A DNA stretch of 64,000 nucleotides from Henckelia pumila (lineage: Eukaryota; Streptophyta; Magnoliopsida; Lamiales; Gesneriaceae): the NCBI RefSeq assembly GCF_033568475.1, contig NC_133123.1:5704001-5768000 (forward strand), given 5' to 3'. The notes beneath the pieces were generated by a model, which was given only the letters and a program-made list of their open reading frames with translations, was not told the DNA's origin and did not search any database. A program made the position numbers and the translations under genes. Shown piece by piece: positions 11,295 through 23,847 of this stretch; the stretch's first letter is position 1; the number at the start of each line of letters is the position of its first letter.

Positions 11295-14200
11295 ATCATT
11301 TGCTATTTAGAGAGTTTGAGCCCAGAAGTAATCAAGGGGATTGGCCGAATACAGCAAACGGAATCCCAAGAATCGAGGAATAAGCGTGTGGAAATGAGTC
11401 GAATTCTTTCAATCGACTTTCCTTTCCTCGTACTGAATCTTGTTCATCTTTCTTTTCCAGATACATTCATATTACGTACATATACATTTTTCTTCTCCAA
11501 ATTACCTGATAATAAGATGATTATCAAGATATTTAATTTAAAGTCTTTTTTTTAAAAAATAAGAATAGATTATTATTCGCATGATTCTCGTGATCAATTA
11601 GTGCTTATATTTAATATTGTGATGATATGATTTTTCCCAAACATCTGTATTAAAAATAATAGTGATTAGATTACTTACGATTTTTCTTGCTTTATTTTTT
11701 TAATATCAAGATATAATCCAATTCAAATAATGTTACGATGATTTTTATAGTTTAAACACAATTTTCGTAAGTTAAAAGATTTGATTAGCAACATGTTTTT
11801 CAGCCCTTAATCGTAGTTTATATAAATTTCAAGCATATTTTGATGTATACATCGTAGACCAGTCTACTTTCTAAAGAGAGGCCAACCGACTTTTATGTGA
11901 GTGAAAAATTAGTTCATTCATGCAATTTATTAGTTAAGTCAGTTATTAGCCCAAGCCTGTTTCTTTATTGGACTCTAAACTCACCCGGACACCCAAACGT
12001 CTACAAGCCCTTCGGCCTGTTAAAGATCAAATTTTTATTTTTCAAAGCCCTAAAAATGTAATTGGGCTAGCCCACGCATAACCACCAAACCCTCTTCTCG
12101 TTTTTTTTTTTTTTTTCACAAACACCCTTCTAGTTTTGAGATCACTACAGATTCAGAAGGCTATAATCACTTCAAAATTTCCTATCTCACCCAAATTTAC
12201 TGATGAACAAAGTCATAAATTCACATTTTTACTTTTTAATTAGTATTTATATTATATGTATACATGCACTATATACCTTTTGAAAACGATGAGCTAGGAA
12301 TATATAAATATTTGACATACCTGCACTAATTAATTCATTAATTAGAGTAATTAATATTGTTTTTTTTTTTTTCCTGTAAAATTTAGCAGACGATTAACAT
12401 GAAAATCCAAACGAGTCAAATGAGAGACCACAGGTGGTTGGTTGAATCGCAAACCGGTACTGTACCATCTACCTAGTTTTTCGAATAGAAAGTAACTAGT
12501 ATTTTTTTCATATATATAAAATTAGGGAAACAAAATTGAAAATTATATTTAATTCGAATATTGATTATTGATTGTAGACTAATAAATAAACCAAAAAAAA
12601 ATGTACATAACATTCTAGGTATTCTATGGGCTGAAGTCATATATATAACATTCTAGTAAACAAACATGTGTTGCACTAATTCTACATTGGTGAACCAAGA
12701 ATAACGGATTCCATATTCTGATATTTTTCTAACAAATATTCAACTGATTCCTCGAACAAATTAAATATAATTGAGTATACAAGTTGCCCTCCTCATGCTA
12801 TAAATATTATAAAAAAATTATGAAGGATCATCAGAAATTTACCCATATAATTTTTTTTAATTAGATCTATAGCTTGTGTAATGTTTCACCAATATATATC
12901 AATAAAATCGGTCAACTGGGATCATATACACATGCAATAAAAAAATAATATTTTTGACATAAAAATTATATTTTGTAAAGTCAAATAAACATATATTATG
13001 TAATATAATTTTTGAAATAAAAAGTAAGCATATATTACACAATATCCCTTTAAAACTAAACTATAAAAAAAATGATATTTTTGTAATAAAAAAATGTGTA
13101 CTATCAGAACCAATAGACTAATTTTAGTAGATCAATTCATAGCATAAACCCGTTATCTACTCATTAGTAGATACCTCATTTATTAGTTGTTCTGATCGCA
13201 TAGTACGCTTCATTTAATTTAATGCCGGATACTAACATTTATAACGTATTTATTGCATAATCTTTTTGAAGTATGATAGATGTGTGGTACTAAGAAAAAT
13301 TACTCCTCAATTACAGGCAAAATAAATGAAGAATTTAATAGAGTCGTTTATTAACATTGAATCAAATCAATATATAAATATTTTTGGCTCATTCGAAGAA
13401 AATACCACCCAACACACACACATAGACCATCCGCCTTCAAGAAAATATACATTAGTCTCAAAATACTATCGAAAAAAGTACCCAACACACTCATCATTTT
13501 TATATATCAGATCCTTAGATCATTGTCTCTCATGGAGTACAAATCTTGTAAACTTTTGGAAGAAAGTTCTATCAAATTAAAGTTAGTGAGTTGTAAAAGT
13601 ATTGTGTAGACTAGGAGTTTTAATAGGCAGTGAATAAGTCATACTGAAATGGATTTGAACCAGTGAGTGTACCAATCAAATCTTATAATAATACCTTCTG
13701 GAAACAAAAAAAGAAAAAACATAGAAAGATTTATCCTTCGAACTTTCAGAAACAAATATGTCTCTACTGTTTTATTTATCTTTGAGCTTCAGCAATTTCA
13801 GAAGTTTGTTTCCCGCCTTTTGCAGTAGAGTACTGCATCTTCATTGCTGTCAAGAATGAGATTTACCTGTTATAATGCTAAAACCAGTTCGAGGCTCGAG
13901 AAGAAAAAATTTGGCGGTGTTTATATACCCTCCCTCTAAACACTCCATCTAATTCTAATAAAAATAATATTTTTCATTTGTTAAATCGGATTAGAGATTT
14001 ATCTCACAAAGTTGACTAGTCTCATGAGACTTTTGTGTAATTCTTTTTGTCGAGGTGATATATTAATTTACGAATTAACTAAAAAATTAATAACGGGCAT
14101 TCTTGTCATTTCATTTATTTATTTGTTCTTTATTTGAATAGATTAATTCAAAATAGCTAGCTAGTTGTAACTTTTGGAATTTGTGCGCCCTAAATTACCC

Positions 14201-14625
14201 AATGGTGATTTAGCCTTTTCGTGATAATAATTTTTTTTTATTTAAAAAAAAACACCTAAAAGGCTTTCTAGAATGCACATAAATAATTTATTCAGGCACG
14301 TAAGATTTTCAATATTGTGTAATATTAGAAATATAATAATCAACATATGCTTATGTCAATAATGGTCGGAGGACTCTTTAATTAATTAACAAAGTTCAGT
14401 TCAATACGTTCAAGTAATTAATCCTAACAATAAATCTAGATCCGTGATTTAACATGTCAACATTGTAATATTAATTATGCATATATATGTTGAGACATAA
14501 ACATGATTTTTAACTCAAAATCCAAGTATAAAATGTTGTTTAGTCCGCTGAAAGAAACCCACCCCCTTCTTGTTTAATCCATTAATATCAGAGCTTAAAA
14601 AAGTCAATATATAAAATCATAGAAA
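11295..14625. other. Intergenic region
   Basis: AT-rich sequence between the divergently transcribed transporter and DAO-a, so it should hold both promoters. I see no dependable TATA box for either gene. Open frames at 12922-13113 and 13326-13580 are low-complexity and unsupported. Confidence 0.45.
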
Positions 14626-16748
14626 ATGGCCGTAACCAAGTCAGTTCCAGTAATCGACATGCAAGATTCGTCAAATCTGCCGCAGAAAATGGTGAATGCC
14701 TGCGAAGAATGGGGTTGCTTCAGGCTTAAGAATCATGGGATTCCTCTGTCCCTCATGTCTGAAATGAAGGATGTAGCACGTTCACTTCTTGATCTTCCAA
14801 ACGAAATCAAGATGCGAAATTTTAACCATCAGGAGCCTTCCAAAGGATACACCCCAACTAACATGGCCAGCAAAGTTTTCGAAAGCCTGAGTTTATACGA
14901 CGTCGAGTCGGCCGCTGCTGTCAACCATTTCTGCACTCAGCTGGATGCATCTCCTCATCAAAGGTCTAAAACATGATGCATAGTATTTACATGCATGATA
15001 TATTGAATCGGTTTTGTTTATGCTACCCCATTTGGACACTGCTACAATGGTAATCTCAAATGCAAAAAATTTGGGCCGTTGGATGCAGCACATGGGGACT
15101 AGACATACCCATATTGAATCATATATAATCTAACGTAACATCAGAGTAGTGGTACGTCGATAGCTAAAATCCAAATTTTGACAAAGTTATTATGTGCATG
15201 TGTATATTACATATGTAATGATTTCTATGTTATGATGGTTCAAATCATGTAAATATATTTTGATAGAGTTATAAATATTGACAGCTTATTAATTCTTGGC
15301 AATGTTTTGCAGAGAGATCATCGTGAAATACACTAGTGCTCTTCATGATCTAGCGAAGCTCTTAGGGAGCAAATTAATGGAAGGTCTGGGATTGAATGGG
15401 GAGAAATTCAAGGAAGGTATTTGCCAGTTCAAAATGAACAAATATAATTATGGGCCGGAAACTGTGGGATCCAAAGGTGCTGTAATGCATTCAGACGTTG
15501 GATTTTTTACCATACTACACGATGATGAAAATGTCAGTGGTTTGGAGGCTGTGGACAAATCCACTGGTGAACTAATCTCCGTTGATCATGTTCCTGGAAC
15601 TCTTGTTATTAATGTTGGAGATGCGGGCAAGGTACGTAATATATCTTTCATCCGAGAAAATGACTTTTTTGGATCCGTTGATTTGTCTATTTTTAGGTTT
15701 TAGTTTATTAAATTTTCAAAATTTAATTTTAAAAAAAATAAGTGTTTTGGTCCAATAACTTTACTTCCTTGGGTTTTGGTTCATTAACTTTTTCGATGTG
15801 GATTTTGGTACATTAACTTTGCATTTTTCGTATTTTTTGGTCCAACTGCTTACGTGTCAGCTTTTGATTGATCCACGTCATCATTTTGAACCAATCAAAA
15901 ATTGACACGTGCCTTTGGACCAAAAAACAATGAAAATACAAAATTAGTGTACCAAAACCCATATAAAAAAAGATAATGGACCAAAACCAAAACATTGACA
16001 ACTTAATGGACCAAAAAACTTATTTTTCCTTAATTTTATTACATTAACATTTGATTTTCGATTGTTTTTATTTTATTCGTGACAAGACAACTTAATAAGT
16101 TAACATTTTTCGATGTCACGCTTATAGTTGGATCAACGTAGACGAAAATTAAAAATTAGTGTCTCAAAATCAAATTTTAAAAATTTAATGGACAAAAACC
16201 TAAAATTGAAAAGGTTAATATACTAAAAAAACTATTTTTCCGTTTCATCCCCAACCCTGAATATTCAATTTTGGTGATACCCCATCCAACATCCATAAAA
16301 AATGGATGTTTATAATGGTTTATAATAACGTATAATATTTTAATAACTAGGTGCACAAAAGATAAGTAAAAAAAAAAAAAAATCAAGTAATATGCATTAT
16401 ATTATATTTCAAATTTCAATACAGCTAGCTATACCATTTTAGTCACGATGAGCCTTAATTCTTTTTCAACTCAAATATCCTATATAGGTGTGGAGCAATG
16501 GAAGGTTCCATAACGTGAAGCATCAAGTGCAATGCTATGAAGGTACAGTACGTATAACAAATGTCCTTTTCGTGTTGCCTGCTGAAGATGAGAAGGTTCA
16601 AGTGTTGCCGGGGTTGGTCGATTCCGATCATCTCGCCCTCTACGCCCCTTTCGATTTTGTTCACTACAGAAACCTACGAACTTCTATGAATTCGCCCACC
16701 GGTGAAGCTCTTGAATTTTTCCGATCTCACCCAAAATTGTTGAACTAA
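14626..16748 (+). CDS. DAO-type 2-oxoglutarate/Fe(II) dioxygenase, copy a
   Basis: Three exons: 14626-14963, 15313-15631 and 16488-16748, all GT-AG, giving 305 residues. The protein resembles DIOXYGENASE FOR AUXIN OXIDATION, which oxidises IAA in the cytosol; related 2OGDs act on other small acids. The N-terminal block carries the DIOX_N-type motif EEWGCFRLKNHGIP (about 27-40). The double-stranded beta-helix has iron ligands H172, D174 and H231. The 2-oxoglutarate anchor, usually R-x-S, reads R241-I-T243. The conserved VWSNGRFHNVKHQVQ block opens exon 3. The first intron splits the Arg codon before EIIVKY; the second is phase 0. Intron 2 (856 nt) is swollen by two nested MITEs. The structure matches 43941-45273 exon for exon. 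Substrate is inferred, not shown. Confidence 0.9.
15654..16241. mobile_element. Older Mutator-like MITE in DAO-a intron 2
   Basis: Starts GAGAAAATGAC and ends CTATTTTTCC. It is flanked by CTTTCATCC (15645-15653) and GTTTCATCC (16242-16250), a 9-bp duplication with one mismatch. Its own sequence is about 281 bp; the rest is a younger copy inserted at 15732-16029. Same family as 50111-50410 and 59591-60506. Confidence 0.75.
15732..16029. mobile_element. Younger Mutator-like MITE nested in the older copy
   Basis: 298 bp, ending CTTATTTTTCC; the left end matches the family terminus GGAAAAATA except GG reads AA. Flanked by the perfect 9-bp duplication TTAATTTTA (15723-15731, 16030-16038). Internally it is a large imperfect palindrome built on TTTGGTCCA-type words. 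Confidence 0.85.
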
Positions 16749-17677
16749 AGCCGTCTTTAGTGTATGTTTTTTTTACTTTTGATTTAATCGTATTATATTG
16801 CATGTATACATATATATTTGTATGTCTTGTAGAATCCATTTAATTTCCTTTACCTATCAAACATTTTCATTGGTTGGTATAATATACAAAATCTACTTTT
16901 AATTTCGCTCTATGATACATTTAGGATCGGAGTTTTTTGAAACATATTTGCACAAATTTGTTAAATTAGAATTAAAAAAACGTGTTAAAATTCAGTCGAG
17001 GAAGGGAAAGAAGTAGGAAACTCCCATAACTTTTAGGTGGACCGAGAGTTCGTAGCCGAACTTGGAGCGTGAAAATTCAAACGAGTCAAATTTGAGATCT
17101 GGCAAGTATTAAATTATAAAGAAAATTAAGTTGGATTCTAAACCGGAAAATTATTATTTTATATATCTATTACTATCATAAGTTTAAGCCTAATGGAGCC
17201 AAAAATCATGTCATAATCTGATATTTTGTTTTTTATTTATATTTTGTTTAATTTTTTTATCATTTCAAATTGAGATTTAATCTCTCATTGATTCTTACAA
17301 TTATGTTATGAATTATAAATGTAATCAATAAAAAAAATTACAATATCATTCTTTATTATTTTTTTTTATCATCATGATATTCTTCTTTTTCAATATAAAT
17401 CAAATTAATTATAAAAAATATTGTACAAGAATTCAAATTAATTATAAAAAATACTTTTCAAGAATATTGCAACATATGCAGTTGTGCTGCACTGATACAC
17501 TATTCATTATTAAGTCTAAACCTTATAATAAGTCTCGTGATTTGTTTTTTTTTATTTATGTTTTTATTTTATTTCTTCGCCTTGTTGTTTAGTCCTTTAA
17601 TAAAATTTTCAATTATGACATGACTCTCATAAAAATATAATAAATTAAATTACATCGGACTCTTCATTCATTTGTAC

Positions 17678-17746
<69 letters not shown>

Positions 17747-18372
17747 TATTATTATTATTATTATTATTATTATCCATATTTCAATGAACTGATATTTAGA
17801 TAGTATTTACAACCTATAAAAGTAAGTGATTATAGATTTTTCTATAAAAAATTTACATTGTTATGATTGATCGATCCTATACATTTTGTTATTTCACATT
17901 ATAAGGATAAATAAAAAAATCAATAAAAATAAGTTTACTATTAATTAACAAAGAATATTTTTAATAAAAAATACCACGTAATTACTAGTTTTTTATATAG
18001 AAAGTTAGAATTAGTAAAAGGATAAAACTCAGCGAAATCTCATATTTTTCAGAAATTTAAATAAGTTTTAGGAGACCATCTGTATAGTTCTGAAAATTCA
18101 ATCCAATTAATTTAGAAGATTAAACTGACATCAGGAGAATTTATTCCCTTTTTTTTTTAACCTTCTGAAATTATCTTGAATTCGCTAGTTTAATAGTTTT
18201 ATTTATGAATTAAATTTTTTTGCTACTCTTGGAATTTTCCCTTGAGGCGGCGCGGCTGGAACTTGAGCCTCTCATTGAGTAGATTAGGTAGATGTTCTTC
18301 TAGACACAATGAAAAGTTGAAAACATGAGCAATTTGGGTGGTGTGAATATATTACATTATATTATATAGGTT
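16749..18372. other. Intergenic region
   Basis: AT-rich DNA downstream of DAO-a. It includes the long ATT microsatellite at 17678-17773. No gene seen. Confidence 0.45.
17678..17773. repeat. (ATT)n microsatellite
   Basis: About 31 tandem ATT units with a single interruption (TAC) near 17742. Confidence 0.95.
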
Positions 18373-18377
18373 AGATG

Positions 18378-18648
18378 TGTTGTGAAAAAATAAAAATTTA
18401 TGGAAAAAAGTAAAAACTTCAAAACTCAAAATATATCAAACTCTACACTTTATAAAAAAATTTTCTCAACTCAATTGTATTTTTCATCACAAATGAAGAC
18501 CTATTTATAGATCCACATTTGAGATTAGTCCAAAAATTAATACATCATCATCTACATCATCACACACTAATTTTTCACATTTTACAACTCAATATTTAAT
18601 ATTCAATATTCAATATTCAACATAATAATAATAATATATTTTTCAACA
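18378..18648 (-). mobile_element. Solo LTR (271 bp)
   Basis: Begins TGTTG and ends CAACA, with the perfect 5-bp duplication AGATG at 18373-18377 and 18649-18653. On the minus strand it has a TATA-like GATCTATAAATAGG near 18506-18520, so that is the likely sense strand. The internal element has been lost by LTR-LTR recombination. Confidence 0.75.
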
Positions 18649-18653
18649 AGATG

Positions 18654-19269
18654 AATCTATAATACTCCATTAATTATCATTTTTTTATGAGTACCACACG
18701 TTCATAAATCATAACCATTTGGAAAAGAAATTGTGTCACACACTTCTGTTATCTATAAGAGTAGTTAAAAAAATAAATTGAGAAGAGATTAATAATTTAC
18801 AATAAATTAATGATTTTAATGTTATTTTAGTTAATAGTAAATTTAATGTAATATAATTTGTATAATATATATTATAAAATGCATGCAAAAGATATTTGTT
18901 TAAAAATTTATGAATATATATATCACAACTAGTTCAAATTTCGGTACATATTTCAAAATACATCTGATTTAAATTTCGATGCCAAAGTCTCCCATTTCCG
19001 ATTGAAGACTGCCTTGTCTTCTAAGTTTTTCCAAATTCCCTAATTCAATTCTTTCTGCACAAGACATTAGTGAAAAGATTTTAGAGGTTAATTTTAAGAG
19101 ATTAATATTTTCTTTTGATTATTTATAAAAATAATTATTTTTTATATAAAATATTATTTTTTTATTGTAAAATATATATAAAGTTGATGCATATCATAAC
19201 TAAATATACATGAAATCGTCACAAAAAAAAACATTTTTCTCTAATAAATTGGACTCCACTTACGTGAAT
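18654..19269. other. Gene-free stretch
   Basis: AT-rich flank of the gypsy nest. Nothing supported. Confidence 0.45.
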
Positions 19270-19274
19270 GACAT

Positions 19275-20664
19275 TGTAGTAGCCCGTACCCAAAATCAGT
19301 GATTTAATATTAATCAAATCATTAATCCTATTAAGTAAGAGTAAACGTGATTAAGAAAACTCTTAATGGGTTATCGGAGTCCGGAATTGGATTCAGAACA
19401 CTTGAAAATGGTTTGTAGGTTGACAAGTTCGGAGGCTCCGAAGTTAAGGATCGGACGGTCCGAAGTCAGGGTTCGGACGTTCCGAAGAGTGGTTCGGACG
19501 CTCCGATCTTGCTGCCGACAGTCGTCATGGATGACGTCATCATGCTGACGCAAGCAATGACGTAATATTGGGATCGGACGATCCGAAGTCGAGATCGGAC
19601 GCTCCGATCGTGTTCGGACTCTCCGAAGTCCAGTTCGGACGATCCGAACTCCGTCTATAAATAGGAGGGCCGCGATTCAGATTTAGACGCACCAATCACC
19701 TCTTCTCTCTCAATTCCTTAGCCTTCCAGCTCAGATATAGGGAATTCTAGGCGTCCCGTGGGGAATCCGGAAGTGGCATAGCGATCCAGGCGTCGTAGCG
19801 GAGCTGTGGCCTAGTTTTGAGGCACTCGACAGCAAAGGACTAACGACGGACGAAGGTATAGATTTTGCTTCCTAAAAATATTTAGGAGTATGCTTTAGCT
19901 TAGTTAAGGCTTTTGGAGCGCTATAATGATAGTAGTATCATTTGGCAGTGTAGCGCGGATTATAGGAGTGGACCTATGGCTGATAGCACTTGCCTAGTAT
20001 TTGAGGTACGAAAGTACTGTTTGAGATATCCTGACTGAGTATGCATGTATTATGTGACTGCATGGTTTATATGTCATTGATTTATGCTGCATTCATTTGC
20101 ATACTGAGTTATCTCCTTCGAGATGTCTGTTAGTAGGGTTTTTCCCTATCCTGTTAGTGGTTGGACTTCCATCGATTTGGGTCCGGCATATCCACTTGTA
20201 TTATGATATGGAAGCCACCTCCTGAAGCCACGGCACAACGTGCTACATACCAGGGCCCGATCTGTCTCTGTCATCTGATCCTTGACCTCGAGTTTATAGG
20301 GAGTTCACTTCGCATGCATGTATACTCATACTCTCATGCTGAGCGTTTTATGCTCACGTCTCATACTCTGTGTTTCTGGACACCCTATTCCATGGGGCAG
20401 GTTTGCGATTGGACGAGGCTGGTGGATCCAAGAGGGGCTAGGCAGTGGTTGGCCAGCTGGAGCTTCGTCTAGGTTTTATTTCTGTTGTTTTGGGTTGATA
20501 CAGCTATTCGATTTGGTTGTATAATATTTGGATAAATTACAGATTCCTTTCCTTGGGATTGTATTTATTTATGGTTTCCGCAAGTTTATTCTGATATCTA
20601 TTTTATTAAGTTAATTGCATGCCTAAGTTCTGTTTAGTAGGTGATCCGGGTAAGGGTCACTACA
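19275..20664 (+). repeat. 5' LTR of the outer gypsy element
   Basis: 1390 bp, TGTAGTAGCC...GGTCACTACA. It includes a clustered dyad array, three TGACG motifs and a TATA box, followed by the tRNA-primed site. The partner LTR is 38922-40310. Confidence 0.92.
19428..19665 (+). promoter_or_regulatory. U3 promoter: eight phased dyads, TGACG cluster, TATA box
   Basis: Eight 15-bp dyads close to TTCGGA-N3-TCCGAA start at 19428, 19450, 19472, 19493, 19573, 19594, 19613 and 19634. Spacing within each group of four is 19-22 bp, about two helical turns. Between the groups are three TGACG motifs (19532, 19546, 19558), the first in the palindrome TGACGTCA, a bZIP/TGA-type site. CTATAAATAGG at 19655-19665 is the TATA box, which puts transcription start near 19690. 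The 3' LTR carries the same layout at 39075-39310 with some dyads eroded. Confidence 0.75.
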
Positions 20665-20668
20665 TTTA

Positions 20669-20681
20669 TGGTATCAGAGCA
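20669..20681 (+). other. Primer-binding site, initiator-Met tRNA type
   Basis: TGGTATCAGAGCA starts 5 bases after the 5' LTR and matches the usual complement of the plant tRNA-iMet 3' end. It fixes the element's orientation. Confidence 0.9.
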
Positions 20682-20729
20682 TGCAAAAGTATTCTTGGGA
20701 TTTAGTCTCATCATGAGGTATTTTTGTAG

Positions 20730-21656
20730 ATGGCAAACTACGATGATGAGTGTAGCCACGGAAGTGGAGGCGGTCGTTGGGGCGATGCCGACCGAGAGCA
20801 TCGTCGAGAACGGCGTCATCGTCATCATGACGATGAGCATTTCACTGTGCGACGATTCTTAGCTATGGGTCCTAAGCCCTTAGTGGGAGGTGAGTCTCCG
20901 AAGGATGCGGAGAACTGGTTAGACCGCATGGAGACGACTTTTCAGACTTTCCAATGCACCGAGGAGCAGAAGATGGAGACACTGGGTTATCTTCTGGATG
21001 AACGTGCGCGCAGGTGGTGGAGATTTACTTCTGCACCTTTTATTGCGGCGAGAGGAGTGGCCACCTGGGCCGAGTTCTGCACAGCTTTTCAGAAGCTATA
21101 TTTTCCTCTTGCACTCCGTCAGTCAAAGGCAGGTGAGCTTCTGAGTCTGCGACAGGGAGCCATGTCTATTGATGAGTATCAACAGAAGTTCTTTGATCTG
21201 CTATCCTATTGCCCCGAGATTGCTGACAGCTCTGGGATGAAGTATAATCTGTTCCTTCAGGGCCTTAACCCTGAGATCCATGACCGTATGACGGTTGGCG
21301 ACGACATGTCCTACGAGGGTTTGGTGAGTTGTTGTCACCAGGCGGAGGACAGAATTCGGCGAAACAGGTCTTTCCCTCAGTCGAGGCCTGCTAGTTCTTT
21401 GGGTCTCCGTGCCCAATCTTTTAAGAAGTCTGGATCTACTTCTTCCTCTGGGTCTGGAGGTGTTGTCCGTTTCGGTAAGAAGAACAAGTGTGATCACTGT
21501 GGAAAGAACCATCCATCTGACAAGTGTCGTAGAGCTTCTGGAGCTTGTTTTCGTTATGGAGAGACTGGTCATATCCGGACGGATTGTCCACTATCTGGGG
21601 GAGGTGGTTTTGGTTCTGGTTCTGGTTCAGGATCTGGTTCTCAGGCCACCGTATAG
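20730..21656 (+). pseudogene. gag of the outer gypsy element
   Basis: A 308-residue frame with an Arg/His-rich N-terminus, then the retrotransposon Gag domain (about residues 45-215, including ENWLDRMETTFQ, WAEFCTAFQKLYFP and LLSLRQGAMSIDEY), a Ser/Gly linker and the nucleocapsid end. A first Cys-His cluster (CDHCGKNHPSDKC) is followed by a knuckle in which the second Cys of CxxC is Tyr (CFRYGETGHIRTDC), so it should not bind zinc normally. The frame closes with TAG at 21654-21656, but the downstream protease sequence stays in the same frame. The stop is probably a C-to-T change of a CAG codon. No gag/pol intron is present here, unlike the young element. Confidence 0.85.
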
Positions 21657-22013
21657 CAGAGGTCGCAGGGACAGCCTGCTGGGAGTTCTCATTTGAGGCC
21701 ACGAGCTTCTGGCCAAGTGTTTGCCTTAAGGCATGATCAAGCAGTGGAGGAGAATGAGAAAGTCATCGCAGGTACATTTCTGCTTTATGGTATACCTGCT
21801 CTTGTACTTATTGACACTGGTGCATCTCATTCCTTCATTTCTGCACGTTTTGTTAAGAGACATAAGTTACCATGCATTATACTAGGCGTAGTTATATCTG
21901 TTTCTACTTCGACGGGCCAATCTGCTTTGGCTAAGCGTCTAGTGATAGGTTGCCCTTTAGAGTTCGAAGGGAACATTCTGTTAGCGAATCTCATGGTCCT
22001 GGCGATGGACGAC
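21657..22013 (+). pseudogene. Outer gypsy protease, 5' part, cut by insertion
   Basis: Continues the gag frame after the amber stop. It contains the aspartic protease core LIDTGASHSFIS and a linker rich in Gln and charged residues. It ends at the duplicated ACGAC where the solo LTR entered. The same frame resumes at 35649 with the expected DCILGIDML segment. Confidence 0.85.
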
Positions 22014-22690
22014 TGAAACGCCTAGTACTACTAAATGCGGAAAAAACTTTTTTTTTTAAAATACTATATACATATACGCCCATACATATATGTATAAACT
22101 TTAAAAATAATATTACAAATAATAACTCGCTTAATAAAATAATAAACATTTATTTGATAAAATCTTGAGTCATGCAATAGATAAAATAATGTCTATAATG
22201 AAAATTTATAACTTATGTCTACTAAAATCATGAAAAATCAATAAGTAATCATAACCACTGAAAACATAAAAATATCCTAAATAAATAACTCATGCATAAA
22301 TAAAACTCTAGCGAGACGGTCACGGGGCCACTGCCATGCTCGCTCATACGTCCTCGCCACCGGTAGGAGCTACATCATACTCACCTGCACCATATAAGCG
22401 TAGTGAGCCTAGAGGCTCAACATGTCTAATCCTTTATAACAAGCTTAAAAATAATGCATCACGTAAATACTAATACATATACATGTACATGAGCATGAGT
22501 GGAAACATTTTTCATAACATAAATGCTTAATCATAAATCTTATACATAACATAACTTTCTTCATCATACATAACATAATTGAGCATGTCATAAACATAAA
22601 AACTGTGTACGGTCATATCCATGAATGTGACTAATAACTGTGCCGACTGATCAGTCTAAAGAACCATCGTACGTGGCGGTGGATAAATCC

Positions 22691-22795
22691 ACCTCTATGC
22701 TGGTAGTAAACTACCTCTGTGCCAGTGGTAAAACCCACTTCTATGCCGGTAGTAGAACTACCTCTGTGTCAGTGGTAAAACCCACTTCTATGCTG
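22691..22795. repeat. Tandem repeat of about 48 bp in the solo LTR
   Basis: Two full units and a partial third. Each contains GGTAGTA, CTACCTCTGTG and CAGTGGTAAAACCCAC. The young LTR has a different tandem repeat at the equivalent place. Confidence 0.8.
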
Positions 22796-23527
22796 TCACA
22801 TCACTTCAATTTCCATAAAAATATTTTTCATGCTCAATTCTTAATCATAAACACATCATAAAATATTTCATGTATGCATGCACTTAAAATATGTCCGTAA
22901 TATATATTTAATTAATTTTAATAATAAATATACTTTTACTTAAAATAGACTTCATGCATAAAAATAATTAAATATATATTCCGGACTTAGTTTATTTTCA
23001 TGGGTTGGTCCAGACTGCTGGTCTCTCTACTAAACCCCTTAACTGACTTAAAGCCTGTTAACTAACTTAAAGCCCATAATTAAATAACTAATTTTAAAAA
23101 TTATAATTTTTACTAAAATAAAATACTTAAATGTTATTGGGCTTAAATAAAAATATTTAGGCCCAATAACTAATTAATTCATAAAAATTCCTAGACTGAC
23201 CCAATAAAATCACTGACTAGCCCAAAAATTCCAATGGGCCCACGGGCCCATAAAATTATTGGGTTAACTTAAAAATAATTTAAAAAGCCCAAATAAAATT
23301 AATTGGAAGCCCAAATAATTTTATTTCTAATTAAATGGCCCAAAATCCAATTAAAACATTAAACATTTTAAAATTAAAATACTCGAGCCCGCCCCACCTA
23401 GCCCGGACCCGGAATTGCCTGACCCGACCCTAGACCCTACTGACCCGACCCAATACCCTGACCCGACCCGGAACCACCCAGAACCCCCCTACCCGACGCC
23501 CCCTTCTCCTTGCCCTCGGCTGCGCGA

Positions 23528-23615
23528 GCAGCAGCCCTTTAGGGGCTGCTGCCGCCTCGCTCCGGCTGCCCCTGGCCGGAGCGCCGCCGGCAGGACCTTC
23601 CCAGGGTCCTGCCGG
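23528..23615. repeat. Three-hairpin GC block of the solo LTR
   Basis: Hairpin 1: GCAGCAGCCC / GGGCTGCTGC (23528-23537, 23543-23552). Hairpin 2: GCTCCGGC / GCCGGAGC (23559-23566, 23575-23582). Hairpin 3: CCGGCAGGACC / GGTCCTGCCGG (23587-23597, 23605-23615). Same order as in the young element's LTRs. Confidence 0.85.
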
Positions 23616-23847
23616 TTCGAACCCAGCCTTGGCTCGGTTGGGTCATGACCTAGCATGACCAGTCGAGCCCCCCTTCCACTAAACCCTAAACTGCCGCCTC
23701 CCATGACCAAACCTTGCACCAGCTTGTACCCTGCCGTGAACCAGCCTGAACCCCTGGACCCAGCTCGACCCTAGGCACCCTAGGACACCCTCGAACCTGA
23801 CCCAGCAGACCATGCTTGTCCCATGCCAAGAAAACGTGAGCATATGC

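Noticed and set aside
14605-14617. TATATAAAA as the TATA box of DAO-a
   Set aside because: It ends about 10 bases before the ATG, too close for a start site and leader.
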